Assembly (NCBI GenBank): GCA_003427395.1 | Contig: BFEA01001130.1 | Span: 135,414-163,823, forward strand | DNA length: 28,410 nucleotides | DNA from: Chara braunii | Lineage: Eukaryota > Streptophyta > Charophyceae > Charales > Characeae | Reading direction: 5' to 3' | Part shown: one piece after another, positions 10,142 to 19,782 of the stretch | How the letters are laid out: each line of letters begins with the position of its first letter | Position numbering within the stretch: position 1 is the stretch's first letter | The notes under the pieces: model-generated | What the model saw: only the letters and a program-made list of their open reading frames with translations | Databases searched by the model: none | What the model was told of the DNA's origin: nothing | Translations under genes and position numbers: made by a program

Positions 10142-10438
10142 TTCCCTTATTTTGTCTCTGGGGTCTTGCATTTAATTTCTTCTGCTGTTTTAGGATTTGG
10201 AGGTGTATATCATGCACTTATTGACCCAGAAACTCTAGAAGAGTCTTTTCATTTTTTTGGTTATGTATGGAAGGACAAAAATAAGATGACTACTATTTTA
10301 GACATTCATTTGATTCTACTAGGTACGGGTGCATTATTATTAGTAGCAAAAACAATCTGGTTTGGAAGCCTTTATGATACTTAGGCACCAGGAGGAGGAG
10401 ATGTTAGAAAAATTACTAATATAACTCTAAATCCTGTA
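10142..10438 (+). pseudogene. psbC: psbC (photosystem II CP43) fragment of plastid origin
   Basis: One frame spells a CP43 segment, including [20 protein letters not shown] and then [28 protein letters not shown], and after a stop APGGGDVRKIT. This is about 99 codons, roughly the second quarter of the protein, which binds chlorophyll in the PSII core antenna. Homology begins abruptly at 10142 and ends in a TA repeat at about 10438, so both ends of the gene are missing. An in-frame TAG (10382-10384) stands where the family has an invariant-looking Trp before APGGGD. Other differences from conserved CP43 include two Gly-to-Asp and one Arg-to-Lys, all explicable as G-to-A. This fits a decayed nuclear copy of plastid DNA (NUPT), not a working plastid gene. 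Confidence 0.93.
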
Positions 10439-10615
10439 TATATATATATATATACCATCAAAAATTTGTCACGCCGATTTCGTGCATTTCCACAAATTCC
10501 ATTTTTTCAGACCCAACCGATTTTCCACTGTATACCACTAGTACCCCTGAGGATTCTGACGTGAGGGGGACAACCGGTAGCCCCGAGGTTTCTGACGTAA
10601 GGGGGATTGGTGGTT
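10439..10615. repeat. TA microsatellite and paired subterminal repeats
   Basis: A short (TA)n at 10437-10454 is followed by unique sequence, then two related units, CCCCTGAGGATTCTGACGTG (10542 onward) and CCCCGAGGTTTCTGACGTAA (10581 onward), each ending in a GGGGG run. They sit just inside the right inverted repeat of the insertion, as transposase-binding subterminal repeats often do. Confidence 0.6.
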
Positions 10616-10735
10616 TAAACATACATAAACAACATCTCTCTCATCCCACATTAGCTTTAGCCAAGTAATTAGTTAATCTTTCATTTTTTTTTACCCTCTG
10701 TAACCCCCCCTGTCCTATGGTATAAACTCATGCCG

Positions 10736-10991
10736 CTCCAACTTAGGGGTACGCATGAACTGCCTAAGCAGTGAATAGGGTACACACAATTAGACTGCGC
10801 CAACTTAGGGGTATGTCCAGCTTACATGACTGAAAATGTATGTCTAAATTTCCCCAGCTTAAGGGTATGCCCGACCTAACATAAACTATGAACGTAAAGC
10901 ATATGACCTGACCACCCCAATTTAGGGGTACGTCCGACAATTGCCTAACTGACGACATGGGGCATAAGACTAAACTACCCCAACATAGGGA
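10736..10991 (+). repeat. CCCCAACTTAGGGG-type array, copy L
   Basis: Imperfect palindrome units start at 10736, 10798, 10852, 10915 and 10978, spaced 54-63 bp, with further single units at 11087 and 11288. The four-base ends CCCC/GGGG can pair. The intervening sequence is similar between units in part (for example GAACGTA, ATATGACC), so this is a diverged ~62-bp tandem repeat, not unique spacers. Confidence 0.85.
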
Positions 10992-11572
10992 GACATTCAA
11001 TCTTTCCTTAGTTGTGTTCTTAAAATAAGGAACTTTTATACTAACTCTCTACCTTTTTATCTTATTATGGGCATAGGACTGAACTGCCTCAACTTAGGGG
11101 TATTGTTCAGTCTGGTCGGGTAACCTTCACATTATATTATTTATTTGTTTTTCATTCTCTTTTTGTTTTACCTGACGTATTGATAAGACCTACCAACTAA
11201 GGATGTCAGTCTGTCAGATGCATATAATATATATATCAGTTTTATACTTTGGATTATCGTTTAAGTTCATAGCCTATGGCTAGGCCACCCCAACTTAGGG
11301 GTATGCCTAGTCTCATGTCGTTGTCCCCCTCATAAAAAACACACGCACAAAATTGGGTCTACGCAACATAGAATATCCCCAACCTTGCTTCAACAACCCA
11401 AAAAAAACCTAAAAAATCCGAGTCTCCCAATTTAGAGCGTTCGTCCTCTTGTTTAAACCCGTCCCCCCCAAAACAAGTGGTTGAACTGTCCAACTTAGGA
11501 TAGTCTCAGTCCTTAAAGGTCATACATTCAGCCCAACAAACAAAAATAGAACATAGTTTTGAACCGCTCAAC

Positions 11573-12416
11573 TTAAAATGACTCAACCTTCCGTTGACCT
11601 GGTCAAACGCAAACAAAACACCTTCCTTCCGCCTTCCCCCCAGTTCAGTCTGTATGAATTCAAACAAATAAATTTAAATTTTCATACATACTTAATTAAT
11701 TAACTTTCCACATCAAGTCATAAAAATCAGAAACAAAAGTCAATAGTTTTTTTAGTCATACGTTTAGACAAACACTGACAAAGGGTGGTATAGTTTAAAG
11801 GATGGGATCACATGTGTAAAATGATCTTTATACCTATATGTTCCCTACCTCCAAAACCCCGTTTGGGCTCCTGTAGAGCTCCCGTAATTGGTGGGTGGAC
11901 CTCCCACAAGGTCTTGCTACGGTCCAGTGGGTTGCAATCCCACCTGTCGCCATCCTCTCTGAACCAAAGACTAGACTAAGAGTAAGAAAGACAAAGGTGG
12001 AGACTATTGAGTATCTCAAATACAAGAGGGATGCTTTTAGACTCGCGTGAGAGAGCCTCGAAACCTTGACGTGTCTGAGGGCCCCACAATGGTAACCAGA
12101 ATGCACTACATCGGTCAACTTGTAGGCAAACGTAAAACAAATGGCAATGACGATCCTTCAAGTCGCAACAACGACCCCCTTACAAAAGCTGACCGCTTCC
12201 TCAAACCACAATTTTGCTACCTCGGACCAAACTATCGTAATGCAACCTATAAAGGATTGGTTCAAATAGAGCACACCTCCATGCTCTATCGGAAGTGCAG
12301 GCGATGCAATTGAACTCAACCAAATACTGCGCATTCAGCAACCGTGCGCAACATCAAAGAACGATAGTTATGCACAACTGTATGCCCAACAAGACAACAA
12401 GGCACAACGCCAAACA
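11573..12416. other. Segment present only in copy L
   Basis: Copy R passes from about 23094 straight to sequence equivalent to 12417, so these ~845 bases are an insertion here or a deletion there. The segment includes an open minus-strand frame (12118-11834) and a plus frame (12047-12313), neither recognisable. No clear terminal repeats were seen. Confidence 0.6.
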
Positions 12417-13607
12417 CAACACGCTACAATGCCGCACAACAAAGATCCAACAGTGTTCACTGCAAAAACAAGTAAAACGCAAGGATTAAGCATCAATTAA
12501 CGTGACATGTATATAACAGAAGACACAACAAACGTCCCTCTCAACGAGCAGCAACAAGACACAACAATATGCAGCAATGCTTAGTGAAGTTAAATAGTAC
12601 GACACATTTTGTGCAAATCAAAATACAATAACCCCATCGATATACCAACAATACGCACAGTAGCAATGCACAGTGCAAAATGTAATGTAAAATCGGTGCG
12701 AAACACAGTAGCAAACCGCAACAGCGGGGGGATTTTCCAGATAATGTTGAAGCTAGATCGTCGACTGTTGTTCAGAACATAGAAATGTACTAATACCATG
12801 CCGATGGGGAACCAGAACGTGGAGCTCCAATGCCAGTGAAGGCATATGCCCACCACCACCACAGCTTCATACATGATTCTTCTCCTCGTTGGCTTAGTGC
12901 CCAGACTTTGATTATACAACTAATCCAACCTAACAAAAGTGACAAGGTAACCCATTATCACAAGCAACACTGCAACAACTATAACATATGTAGATGTCGA
13001 CCATGCAAACTAACGTTGTAACTAGGTCCATGTTGCCCTCTCCCTCTTGCTCGATCGTCTGTTCTTCTTTGCCCAAGGCACCCGGTCGTGCTCCCAATTA
13101 GGTTCATGTACCTTCCCAACAGCGCAGCCAAGTGCCTTTTCAGGGTGAACTATCAATTCGAGCTTGTTACGAAGGCATTGCCACATGCAAGTCTGTCACA
13201 CCAGTATGATGAGTTTAATCATATGGATAATGACGGACTCCACGTTGATAATAACCGGTGTCAGGATCTTGAGATCGAGCATCACCGGGGCTACAAGAAG
13301 AACTACTACGTTGAATAACAAGATGATTTCCCAAAAGAAGACGAACAAGACGACCACAAGCACAATGGTTATGACCACGACAAAAAACGACAACAAGTTG
13401 TGCCCAGATAGAGAGCGTGACAACAGAGACCGCTACATGCTAGCTCACAGCGCCGACCACTATCGACGGGATGATGACAACTACCATGATGAGACAAGAA
13501 AATAAGCATTGCAAGGTGTCACTCTACTCCTCATCAATTGTGCAAAATAAGAGTATCTTCCGTTAGAATCAGGACATATTCACCGTTGTTTCAATATTAC
13601 TTCCCAC

Positions 13608-14700
13608 CACTCACATCCCTTGGAGCTTATACCACCGAACTGAGTACTCCTATCGTAAAACTAACACGTTCATCTCGTACTGCCAGTCCGGAGGTAAGCT
13701 TTCTCTATCACTCTCTCCTCTCTCTCTCTCTCTCTCTAAGCACCTCAGTCTGCCCGCTGCACTACTGCGCCCACTCCAATAAGCACAAACAAAATAGAAA
13801 CAAACCTCCTACTAGGTTCCGGCCAGATACACGACCACAACATTTCGCTTATTACACCACACTCCATCACAAATAAAAATAAAAATGATAATGAATTTAC
13901 TGCTAAAACGCAGAAAGATACATTCAGTCCCCCACCCTTATATTTTACTCTCGTCATGCTCACTCCCCCTCAACTCCTTCACTCCTCGTATCTGTCACGT
14001 TCATCTCTTCGTCATGTCCTTCGCCTCCATCATACGCATATACAAACGTACATAGTACGCATGCACATTCGCAGCCTTCGCGCCCGAACAAGATAATCAC
14101 CACGACCAACAACGCCCCTAATGATCATTATGATTTGAGCAAGGCAATAACGAGTGCCACATGACGACAGAGGAAGAACCCCAGAAGAGCATCACCCCCA
14201 TACTAGGAAGGCGGTGCTACATGCACTACGAGCATGGGCAAGCCCCCTCTTGATGATGACTGCGATTTCTTTCGAGAAAAATATCACAACATGCGCAACA
14301 AAGCGGACTTGATCGTGGGGCCAAGAAATGGTGAGGAAGATGGTCATTGTAATGATGAGCAAGATTGTTCCATAACGACCAGTACTCATATAATGAATGC
14401 GCCAATGGAGTGAATCTTCCGCTAAAATATGCGAAGATTCATGCCCAACTTCGCCTTATGCTCGTCGTCGCTTGCTAACCACGCAGCTCATACAATAGAT
14501 AAAGCCTAAATAGTCCATCCTACGTGAAAACCGACTCCGTCATTAACTTCGCCTCACAAAGAAACCCTAGTTTCCAGTCTTACTTCACTCGATTCCGTTC
14601 AGGAATGAGCGATATATGCCTTCTTCCCCCTCACCACTTTGCCTTCATCATCTTCGTCGTCCACGCCGTCTTTTCCTCGCGAATACAACACACCCCCACC
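13608..14700. other. Region without recognised genes
   Basis: Holds a short (CT)n at about 13715-13737 and an inverted repeat GAATCTTC (14412-14419) / GAAGATTC (14433-14440). Its 14090-14440 part vaguely resembles the 3' end of the large element (phrases such as GAATCTTYCGCTA), so it may be a very old third copy of that end. No convincing ORF. Confidence 0.4.
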
Positions 14701-14707
14701 GCTCATG

Positions 14708-14734
14708 GTTTGATAGCAGTTCGGGCTATCAAAC
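14708..14734. repeat. 10-bp perfect hairpin beside the U6-like sequence
   Basis: GTTTGATAGC (14708-14717) and GCTATCAAAC (14725-14734) flank a 7-base loop. On the U6 strand it lies about 10 bases past the end of U6 homology, where a pol III T-run would be expected but is absent. Confidence 0.8.
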
Positions 14735-14744
14735 ACTGCTAACC

Positions 14745-14838
14745 ATGACCCGCCCTCGACTTATATTTGTCATGCTTGTGCAAGGGCCATGCTAATCTTC
14801 TCTGTGTAGTTCCTACTTTAATGGATGTCTCGAAGGAC
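14745..14838 (-). pseudogene. Diverged, near full-length U6 snRNA-like sequence
   Basis: Read on the minus strand it starts GTCCTTCGAGACATCC and holds ACAGAGAAGATTAGCATGG unchanged, that is the ACAGAGA box and the AGC catalytic triad. It goes on through the internal stem-loop region with changes (GCACAAGCATGAC) and a recognisable 3' part (AAGTCGAG...GGTCATGG). Overall about three quarters identical to U6 by memory. No oligo-T terminator follows, and there is no -30 TATA of a plant U6 promoter, only TTATAA immediately before the start. It is more likely a U6-derived repeat or retropseudogene than a working snRNA gene. Confidence 0.8.
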
Positions 14839-14904
14839 CATTATAAGAGAACTGTTGGTTCATGGGAATACAAAACTACAACATTTTACCCATTTGCTTT
14901 CAAC

Positions 14905-14967
14905 AGAATTCAAACTCAAATTTGCATTTCAACAGTCTAGGGTGTGCCAACTGAGCTAGGCCCTGTT
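14905..14967 (-). repeat. tRNA-like SINE head with A and B boxes
   Basis: The minus strand has TAGCTCAGTTGG (14958-14947), a perfect A box, and GTTTGAATTC (14915-14906), a degenerate B box. Their starts are 43 bases apart as in a tRNA. The body does not fold as a tRNA. It lies ~65 bp upstream of the U6-like sequence on the same strand. CCAACAG occurs just before each of the two parts, a possible short duplication. Confidence 0.6.
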
Positions 14968-15067
14968 GGCTTCAAAACCTGTCTCGGTACTGGTACCGGA
15001 GCTTGGTACCATGTCCCCCCCCAAAATGAGACCAAAATATAAATATAAATATAAACAGGGTCACCAG

Positions 15068-15111
15068 CCCGTACGTACGGAGGTCCTCGGGTAGACCTCC
15101 GTACGTACGGG
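15068..15111. repeat. 18-bp perfect inverted repeat
   Basis: CCCGTACGTACGGAGGTC (15068-15085) and its exact complement (15094-15111) surround CTCGGGTA. Each arm also contains the self-complementary CCGTACGTACGG, so several alternative folds exist. Confidence 0.9.
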
Positions 15112-15170
15112 GGTTCGGGGTCCCGTACGGGGTCCGAACCCGACGACGTTCGGCCCCCGCCAAAAATTAT

Positions 15171-15518
15171 TTCGGGGCCTAAACATAATTATTTTTTTTT
15201 GTGTGTTTTTTTGTGAGTTCTCTATGACGCGAGGTACACGCCTGTACATTTTCAAGTCATTTGGCTAAGCCAAATAATACTTAAAAATCGCCAAAGATGG
15301 CGGTGTCAAAACGTGCTCGCCCACGTATTTTTTCACTTTTTACTTTTTGCTTTCACTTTAGTTCGGGGTCTAAACAATTTTATTATTTTTTGAAACTTTT
15401 TTAGTGGGTTTTGTATTATGTGAAGTACACATCTGTAAATTTTCAGGGCATTTAAATGTGCAAAAAAAAAAAAAAAAAATCGCCAAAGATGGCGGTGTCG
15501 AAAACATGCTCGCGCACT
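15171..15518. repeat. Tandemly duplicated unit of about 155 bp, 191-bp period
   Basis: Copy one 15171-15324 and copy two 15362-15518 share TTCGGGGYCTAAACA at the start, GAAGTACAC-type sequence in the middle, and CGCCAAAGATGGCGGTGTC at the end. The end block contains the hairpin CGCC-AAAGAT-GGCG. Copy two has gained an A-run (about 15463-15479). Minus-strand translations of the two copies are also alike (KMYRRV/KIYRCV, FRPR), but short. Confidence 0.8.
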
Positions 15519-15759
15519 CACTAAATTTAATTCTTTTTTTGTTTTTATTTATTTTTATTATTAGTATTTATTTTCCGTATTTTCTTTTTATTTCAAATTT
15601 GGTAAGGAATTTGGATGCAATGCTCACGCAAATCTTGTTTAATTTATTTTTCTCCATAACATATCGTTTTTTCATATTTTTTTGATGAACTTTTTTTTTT
15701 TTTTTTTTTGTCCGCGTTCGGCTCGAACGGCCGTACGCATCCCCGAGGGGTCCCATACA

Positions 15760-15814
15760 TTCGGGCGTTCGGGTTCGGGCGTTCGGGTTCGGGCGTTCGG
15801 GTTCGGGCGTTCGG
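15760..15814 (+). repeat. 14-bp tandem repeat TTCGGGCGTTCGGG, about four copies
   Basis: Four head-to-tail units, the last one base short, following a long T-run (15690-15709) and a GC-rich stretch with several TTCGG motifs. Confidence 0.95.
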
Positions 15815-15824
15815 CCTATCCCTA

Positions 15825-15854
15825 GGTTACGCTGGTCAGAGACCAGCACTAGGG
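15825..15854. repeat. Palindrome GCTGGTC-AGA-GACCAGC with extended stem
   Basis: Perfect 7-bp arms around a 3-base loop (15831-15847), with CCTAG and CTAGG outside them able to extend the stem across a small bulge. Confidence 0.8.
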
Positions 15855-15859
15855 GTTGC

Positions 15860-17400
15860 GCCCTGGTGATGTCAGATTAACCCATAGTTGGGTCTCATAT
15901 ATGTCTTAAGATTAACATCATAGTGACTAGACGGTGTGTCGCAATAAACTCATGCCTACTGCGAGACTACTCAAATGTATTTACCAATTCTCTATAAGTC
16001 ATCATAGAAAGCACGACGTCCTCTCCAAAGTCCATAAAGATTCACCGCCAGATTTACATGGCCGCGACCTTCCACTTGATCAGCGTAAAGCAGACCATAC
16101 ATCTTAAAGACATATCTCAAAACTTCACTAGTAAAACAGTTTATTGGTTTTTCTTGTCAAAATTTATCATTCAAATTGTTGTTCATGCCATTAAATCGTT
16201 TAGGCCACCGTCCACTTGAAGGGGAGTCAACCATAAATTATTCCAACCTCCCATTTGAGGGTGAATCATTCATACAATCTTTTAAACATCGTCTACTTAG
16301 AAATGAATCCAAATGAAATATTAACCACCTTCCCCCTTAAGGGGCGTCCACCATAAAGTCATTCTTCACCGAGAGACCAACTTGTGGGTGTTCACTACAA
16401 CTCAACAAATATCATTCGACATGGACAAACATTTGAGTCTCAAAATGCATAAATACCTTGAAATTTTCACGCTTTTTCATTAAATGAATTGCGCTCCCCC
16501 TTCTATTTCTCTACCCTATTGTATGTCCGTAGACAGATTGCGCGAGTACACCGAGGAGTAGACAGTTTACACATTTCACATTCACAAATCACACGAGATG
16601 CATCATGTACACCTCTCACATAAAAAATATCAGATTAAGTTCACATATGTGAGAGTGATTGTGATCGTCAGATAAAGAGGTAGTCTCAAATCTTTATTAT
16701 GTATAGAGTTGGATATCCCAACTCGAAGGAATAAGAATAACCTTAAGATCACACATGTACTTAGAGTTGAACAACCTTAACTAAAAAAAAAGAAACAAGG
16801 TAAACACTATATCGTCAATATACTCAACGTTGAGAAATATCCCAACTAAAAAGAATCAAGAATGACTACAATATCACCAAGTATCACACAAAAATGTCAC
16901 GACCACAATAGTCGAAATTGAAAAATGAACTTAATCAGAATACTATCGCAGAGGTCTACGAAAAAAAACCTTTCATGCTCGGCTCGTAACTCATATGTGT
17001 CATGAAAACAATATTTATTTGAGCTCAATGAATAAGAACGCAACATCATTATAATCCTTACATTTATTTGCACAAAGCCTGCTAACACCACAATCTAAGT
17101 TAGGGAGTCCAGTACTCGCACAAATATCACTTTCTAGATACATCATGCCACTTACAAATGTACAACTATCCGAATATAGTGAAAAAGCAGTATTATCTTA
17201 GTTAATTTTCAGTACCAATCCCATATACACTTAACTAAGAATGTCCTACTACTCACGCAATGCTGCAACGAAAAAAATAAATAAATAATCCTAATTATTC
17301 AACTCTCATCCTTAGAGTTACCTCACTAATTTACTTGCTTACGATATTTAATATACACTGGTCCAGGTAGTCCTAATATGCCCCATATGCACACGTATCT
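15860..17400. other. Repeat-like sequence without recognised genes
   Basis: At 16205-16395 a motif related to CCACTTGAGGGG recurs roughly every 50-60 bp with GTC or GAATC after it (near 16211, 16251, 16289, 16331 and 16380), reminiscent of the CCCCAACTTAGGGG array but more degenerate. At 16700-16860 AACTTAGAGTTG-type motifs recur. No convincing ORF. Confidence 0.4.
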
Positions 17401-17415
17401 GTTAGGATTATACTT

Positions 17416-17637
17416 ATGAGTCATTCTGCCTTTTCAGATCCTTACCGGACCTTAATGTTCAAATCTCAATTACCCTTCACTTTTGAGGACGACTATACAA
17501 ATGGGTTTTCCTACTTAGGAATACAACTTATTACACTCTCCAAATCTTTCTTAGATACTCCTTATATCTCTCGCAAGGATTGTGAGAGTCAGTATAGGAA
17601 TGAACAACGTTATTTATACTGCAAAGTTCTTGATTAG
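17416..17637 (+). CDS. Unidentified protein-like ORF, 73 codons
   Basis: Opens with ATG and has balanced, protein-like composition (for example SHSAFSDPYRTLMF). I do not recognise it. It lies in unique-looking sequence between repeat blocks and is followed by two other protein-like frames on the same strand, so it may be a piece of one decayed gene. Confidence 0.2.
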   Translation: MSHSAFSDPYRTLMFKSQLPFTFEDDYTNGFSYLGIQLITLSKSFLDTPYISRKDCESQYRNEQRYLYCKVLD

Positions 17638-17842
17638 AGGGGAAAAACCTTGGGTCGAGGTACAAATCATATATAATTTTGCATGTATAGCACTTGTACC
17701 CTCACCCTCGCACTACTAAGACAACTTTTTCTGCTGCTTTTACCCTCGCTAGTCCTCCGAGAGACTCCTCTGTGAAAAACTTGGGTAGGACGACATGTTA
17801 TGGAGCTGAAGCAACACAAACTCCAGAACACTCCACATCTAT

Positions 17843-18256
17843 ATGAGTGACTACCCGCTCTTCCTTTTATTAGGTATTCCTCTTGCTCATTTTGAAGCAA
17901 TCGCCTCAACCATCCTTAAAGGCTTTGCGAGAAGGCTCTCATGCCCAAGTGTCAGCTCAATTTCGTACATTGTCCAAAATGATGATGAGGCGTACATGAT
18001 TATTCTCACAATCTCACCATCCGGATCATCGTCGAGGATCAATATACCCCACCAGGAAGTGGTATACTCTTTTTCCTTGATTCGTCTTGACAAGGATATC
18101 TCAAGTCCGCTCCTTCTTTCAACTGGTCTGACCATGTTGGGATCCTCTCTGGCATATGACATCTCAACTTGTCTCCGCTTTGTCTGGATCCCGCTCATCA
18201 AGAAGAACGGTCAGCATCACGCTTTCCATCACTTATACAAGACTCCTCCTCCCTAA
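17843..18256 (+). CDS. Unidentified protein-like ORF, 137 codons
   Basis: The longest clean frame in this part of the window, starting with ATG and rich in Ser, Leu and Ile, with alternating hydrophobic segments. The opposite strand is also open for 104 codons (18201-17887), which weakens the case for either. No family recognised, no clear signal peptide or motif. It could be an exon, a fragment of a decayed mobile gene, or chance. Confidence 0.25.
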   Translation: MSDYPLFLLLGIPLAHFEAIASTILKGFARRLSCPSVSSISYIVQNDDEAYMIILTISPSGSSSRINIPHQEVVYSFSLIRLDKDISSPLLLSTGLTMLGSSLAYDISTCLRFVWIPLIKKNGQHHAFHHLYKTPPP

Positions 18257-18737
18257 AAATTCATCACTTTCAACGACTGTGACCATCTAACTTCAAAGGA
18301 AAAAAAACACCAGTAATATATAGCAATATTACGCATCATAATAGAGAAAGAATAATCATGATAAATAAATGATGTTATGATCAAGTGATTTTTTTCAACC
18401 ATAAAGACTTTCAAATGCGTTAATAATAAAAGTATGTTACTCCCTGAACTTTGACATAAATGTATTTTGTCGAGGGGCAGTGCAATCGTTTCTCAAAGGG
18501 ATAACATTTTATTCCTGATCCTTGCTTAAGGATCAAGCCTCCCTGCTTCTCCCTCCGATTCCAACAACTGCTCCTTAAAGACCATTGCCAATACGGTAGA
18601 CAACCTCACCATATATGCTCCGGGACAGTTTGTCTTTTCGCGTGCAGATGAACCCACTTGACACAAAAATAGTTGGGGATTCACCCCCTACCTCTCTATG
18701 GCGGACAATAGTTGCTTCCCTCACAGACCATGATCTG

Positions 18738-19107
18738 ACAGGGTTCAAACACTTTCCTCCTATTCAACAGTAATGTAGTCATTTACCACGAAGGGTTAGA
18801 TGACAACACCCCACTATGGAACATGAACATAACTCTGGTGTGGGTCTCACTACCACCTACAAAACAAGATTATAACTTCTTCGAAGCCATCTGTCAGCGG
18901 AATAATAACATAGGATTGCAACTTTCCTTAGGAAAAACTTCACACATTGACCATTATCCCGCGAAATTCTCTTTCTCAAGGAACTGGTCACTCCATTCAC
19001 CTTCGAATCCGCATTGGACATTAATTTTGTGTAATGCTTCTACCCCCTTTTTAAAAGGTCAACTCATGCATATAGATTCAGGATATAAAATAGATATAAG
19101 TGGATAA
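18738..19107 (+). CDS. Unidentified protein-like frame, about 123 codons, possibly decayed
   Basis: Open from just after a TGA at 18735-18737 to the stop at 19105-19107. An internal ATG is at 18823. The sequence looks protein-like (SNVVIYHEG, LVWVSLPPTKQ, NPHWTLILCNAS). Just upstream another frame reads NLTIYAPGQFVFSRADEPT before a stop at about 18660, suggesting one longer gene broken by stops and shifts. Family unknown. Confidence 0.3.
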
Positions 19108-19109
19108 TT

Positions 19110-19782
19110 CATATTAACTAGCTTATAAAAATAGATTCAGAGAGGCTGCTTTAAGCAAAATGAAATCAGACAGACAACTCATGTGGCTAGTCGCAAATGT
19201 GTAAGACTAAGAAAAAATAACATCGGGTAAGCATTTAAATATGATTACTTAAATAAAAGTTAACGCAAATGAATGAATTTCATAGATAGGCTAAAACGGT
19301 TAATCTCAATATGATAAACTTAAACACTTAGTTAAATAAAATACCTACAACTTCCCCTACGGGAATCCTTTGGTAAGAGACAAATGTCTCTCCCCAATCA
19401 AGGCTGTTTCATAGCACATGCGTACCATGGCACTATCATGACAACTTAGGTAGCTTGGCGGCTATGTTCAATGCAGATGACGGTCAGTCAGGGCATTTGA
19501 TATGCGTAGTATCATCCGAATTACTGTATGGTACCTTGATTTACAAATTTTTAAAAGTGGTTGCCACTATTAGGTATCAAGATACATAAATGTTCCTAGT
19601 ACGCACTTCTATCTCATAGTGCAATTCACTACAACCATCATCATACTGACTCATCACTCACTTATTTGACGCAATTAAAAAAAATATCGTTTTGCCTGGA
19701 TCACCAACTTGCTTATAACATGGGTTCGTTCACTTAAGGACCCCGGTAGGCAGCATAGATACTCGACAACGACGCTACCTGT
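19110..19782. other. Unique sequence, nothing recognised
   Basis: AT-rich, full of stops in all frames I read, no repeat shared with the rest of the window. Confidence 0.4.

Larger units (their letters stand above)
9173..10620. mobile_element. Insertion in copy L with 11-bp terminal inverted repeats
   Basis: TTAAACCACCA at 9173-9183 and its exact reverse complement at 10608-10618 bound the sequence that is absent from copy R. The hexamer TTAAAC is repeated at 9173-9178 and 10615-10620 while copy R has one related TCAAAC, which fits a target-site duplication. The right end carries two subterminal repeats (10542-10606). No transposase is visible. Because a sequencing adapter lies in the middle, the two ends could belong to one element with a missing interior, or be joined wrongly. 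The superfamily is not assigned. Confidence 0.5.
7203..13607. repeat. Large dispersed element, copy L
   Basis: Blocks of this stretch align in order with 19783-24461, by eye at roughly four bases in five. Pairs include 7230-9178 with 19808-21730, 10617-11572 with 21730-23094, and 12417-13607 with 23095-24461. Copy L differs by a ~1.44-kb insertion (9179-10614), an extra ~845 bp (11573-12416) and six fewer units of the CCCCAACTTAGGGG array. No reverse transcriptase, integrase or transposase is recognisable on either strand and I could not see long terminal repeats. It may be a non-autonomous element or an old segmental duplication. Short parallel frames near the start (about 7230-7425 and 19833-20030, sharing ELSPSLG and ATEPHAK) hint at the end of a decayed ORF. 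Confidence 0.85.

Noticed and set aside
13196-13423. Hydrophobic minus-strand frame, with a similar one at 24036-24275
   Set aside because: Both begin at TTG with no ATG and lie at matching positions of the two element copies. Their similarity follows from DNA homology, and the Val/Ile/Leu richness reflects an A/C-rich complement.
17887-18201. 104-codon minus-strand frame opposite the 17843-18256 ORF
   Set aside because: No recognisable motif and it overlaps a longer open plus-strand frame; at most one of the two can be real and I cannot support this one.
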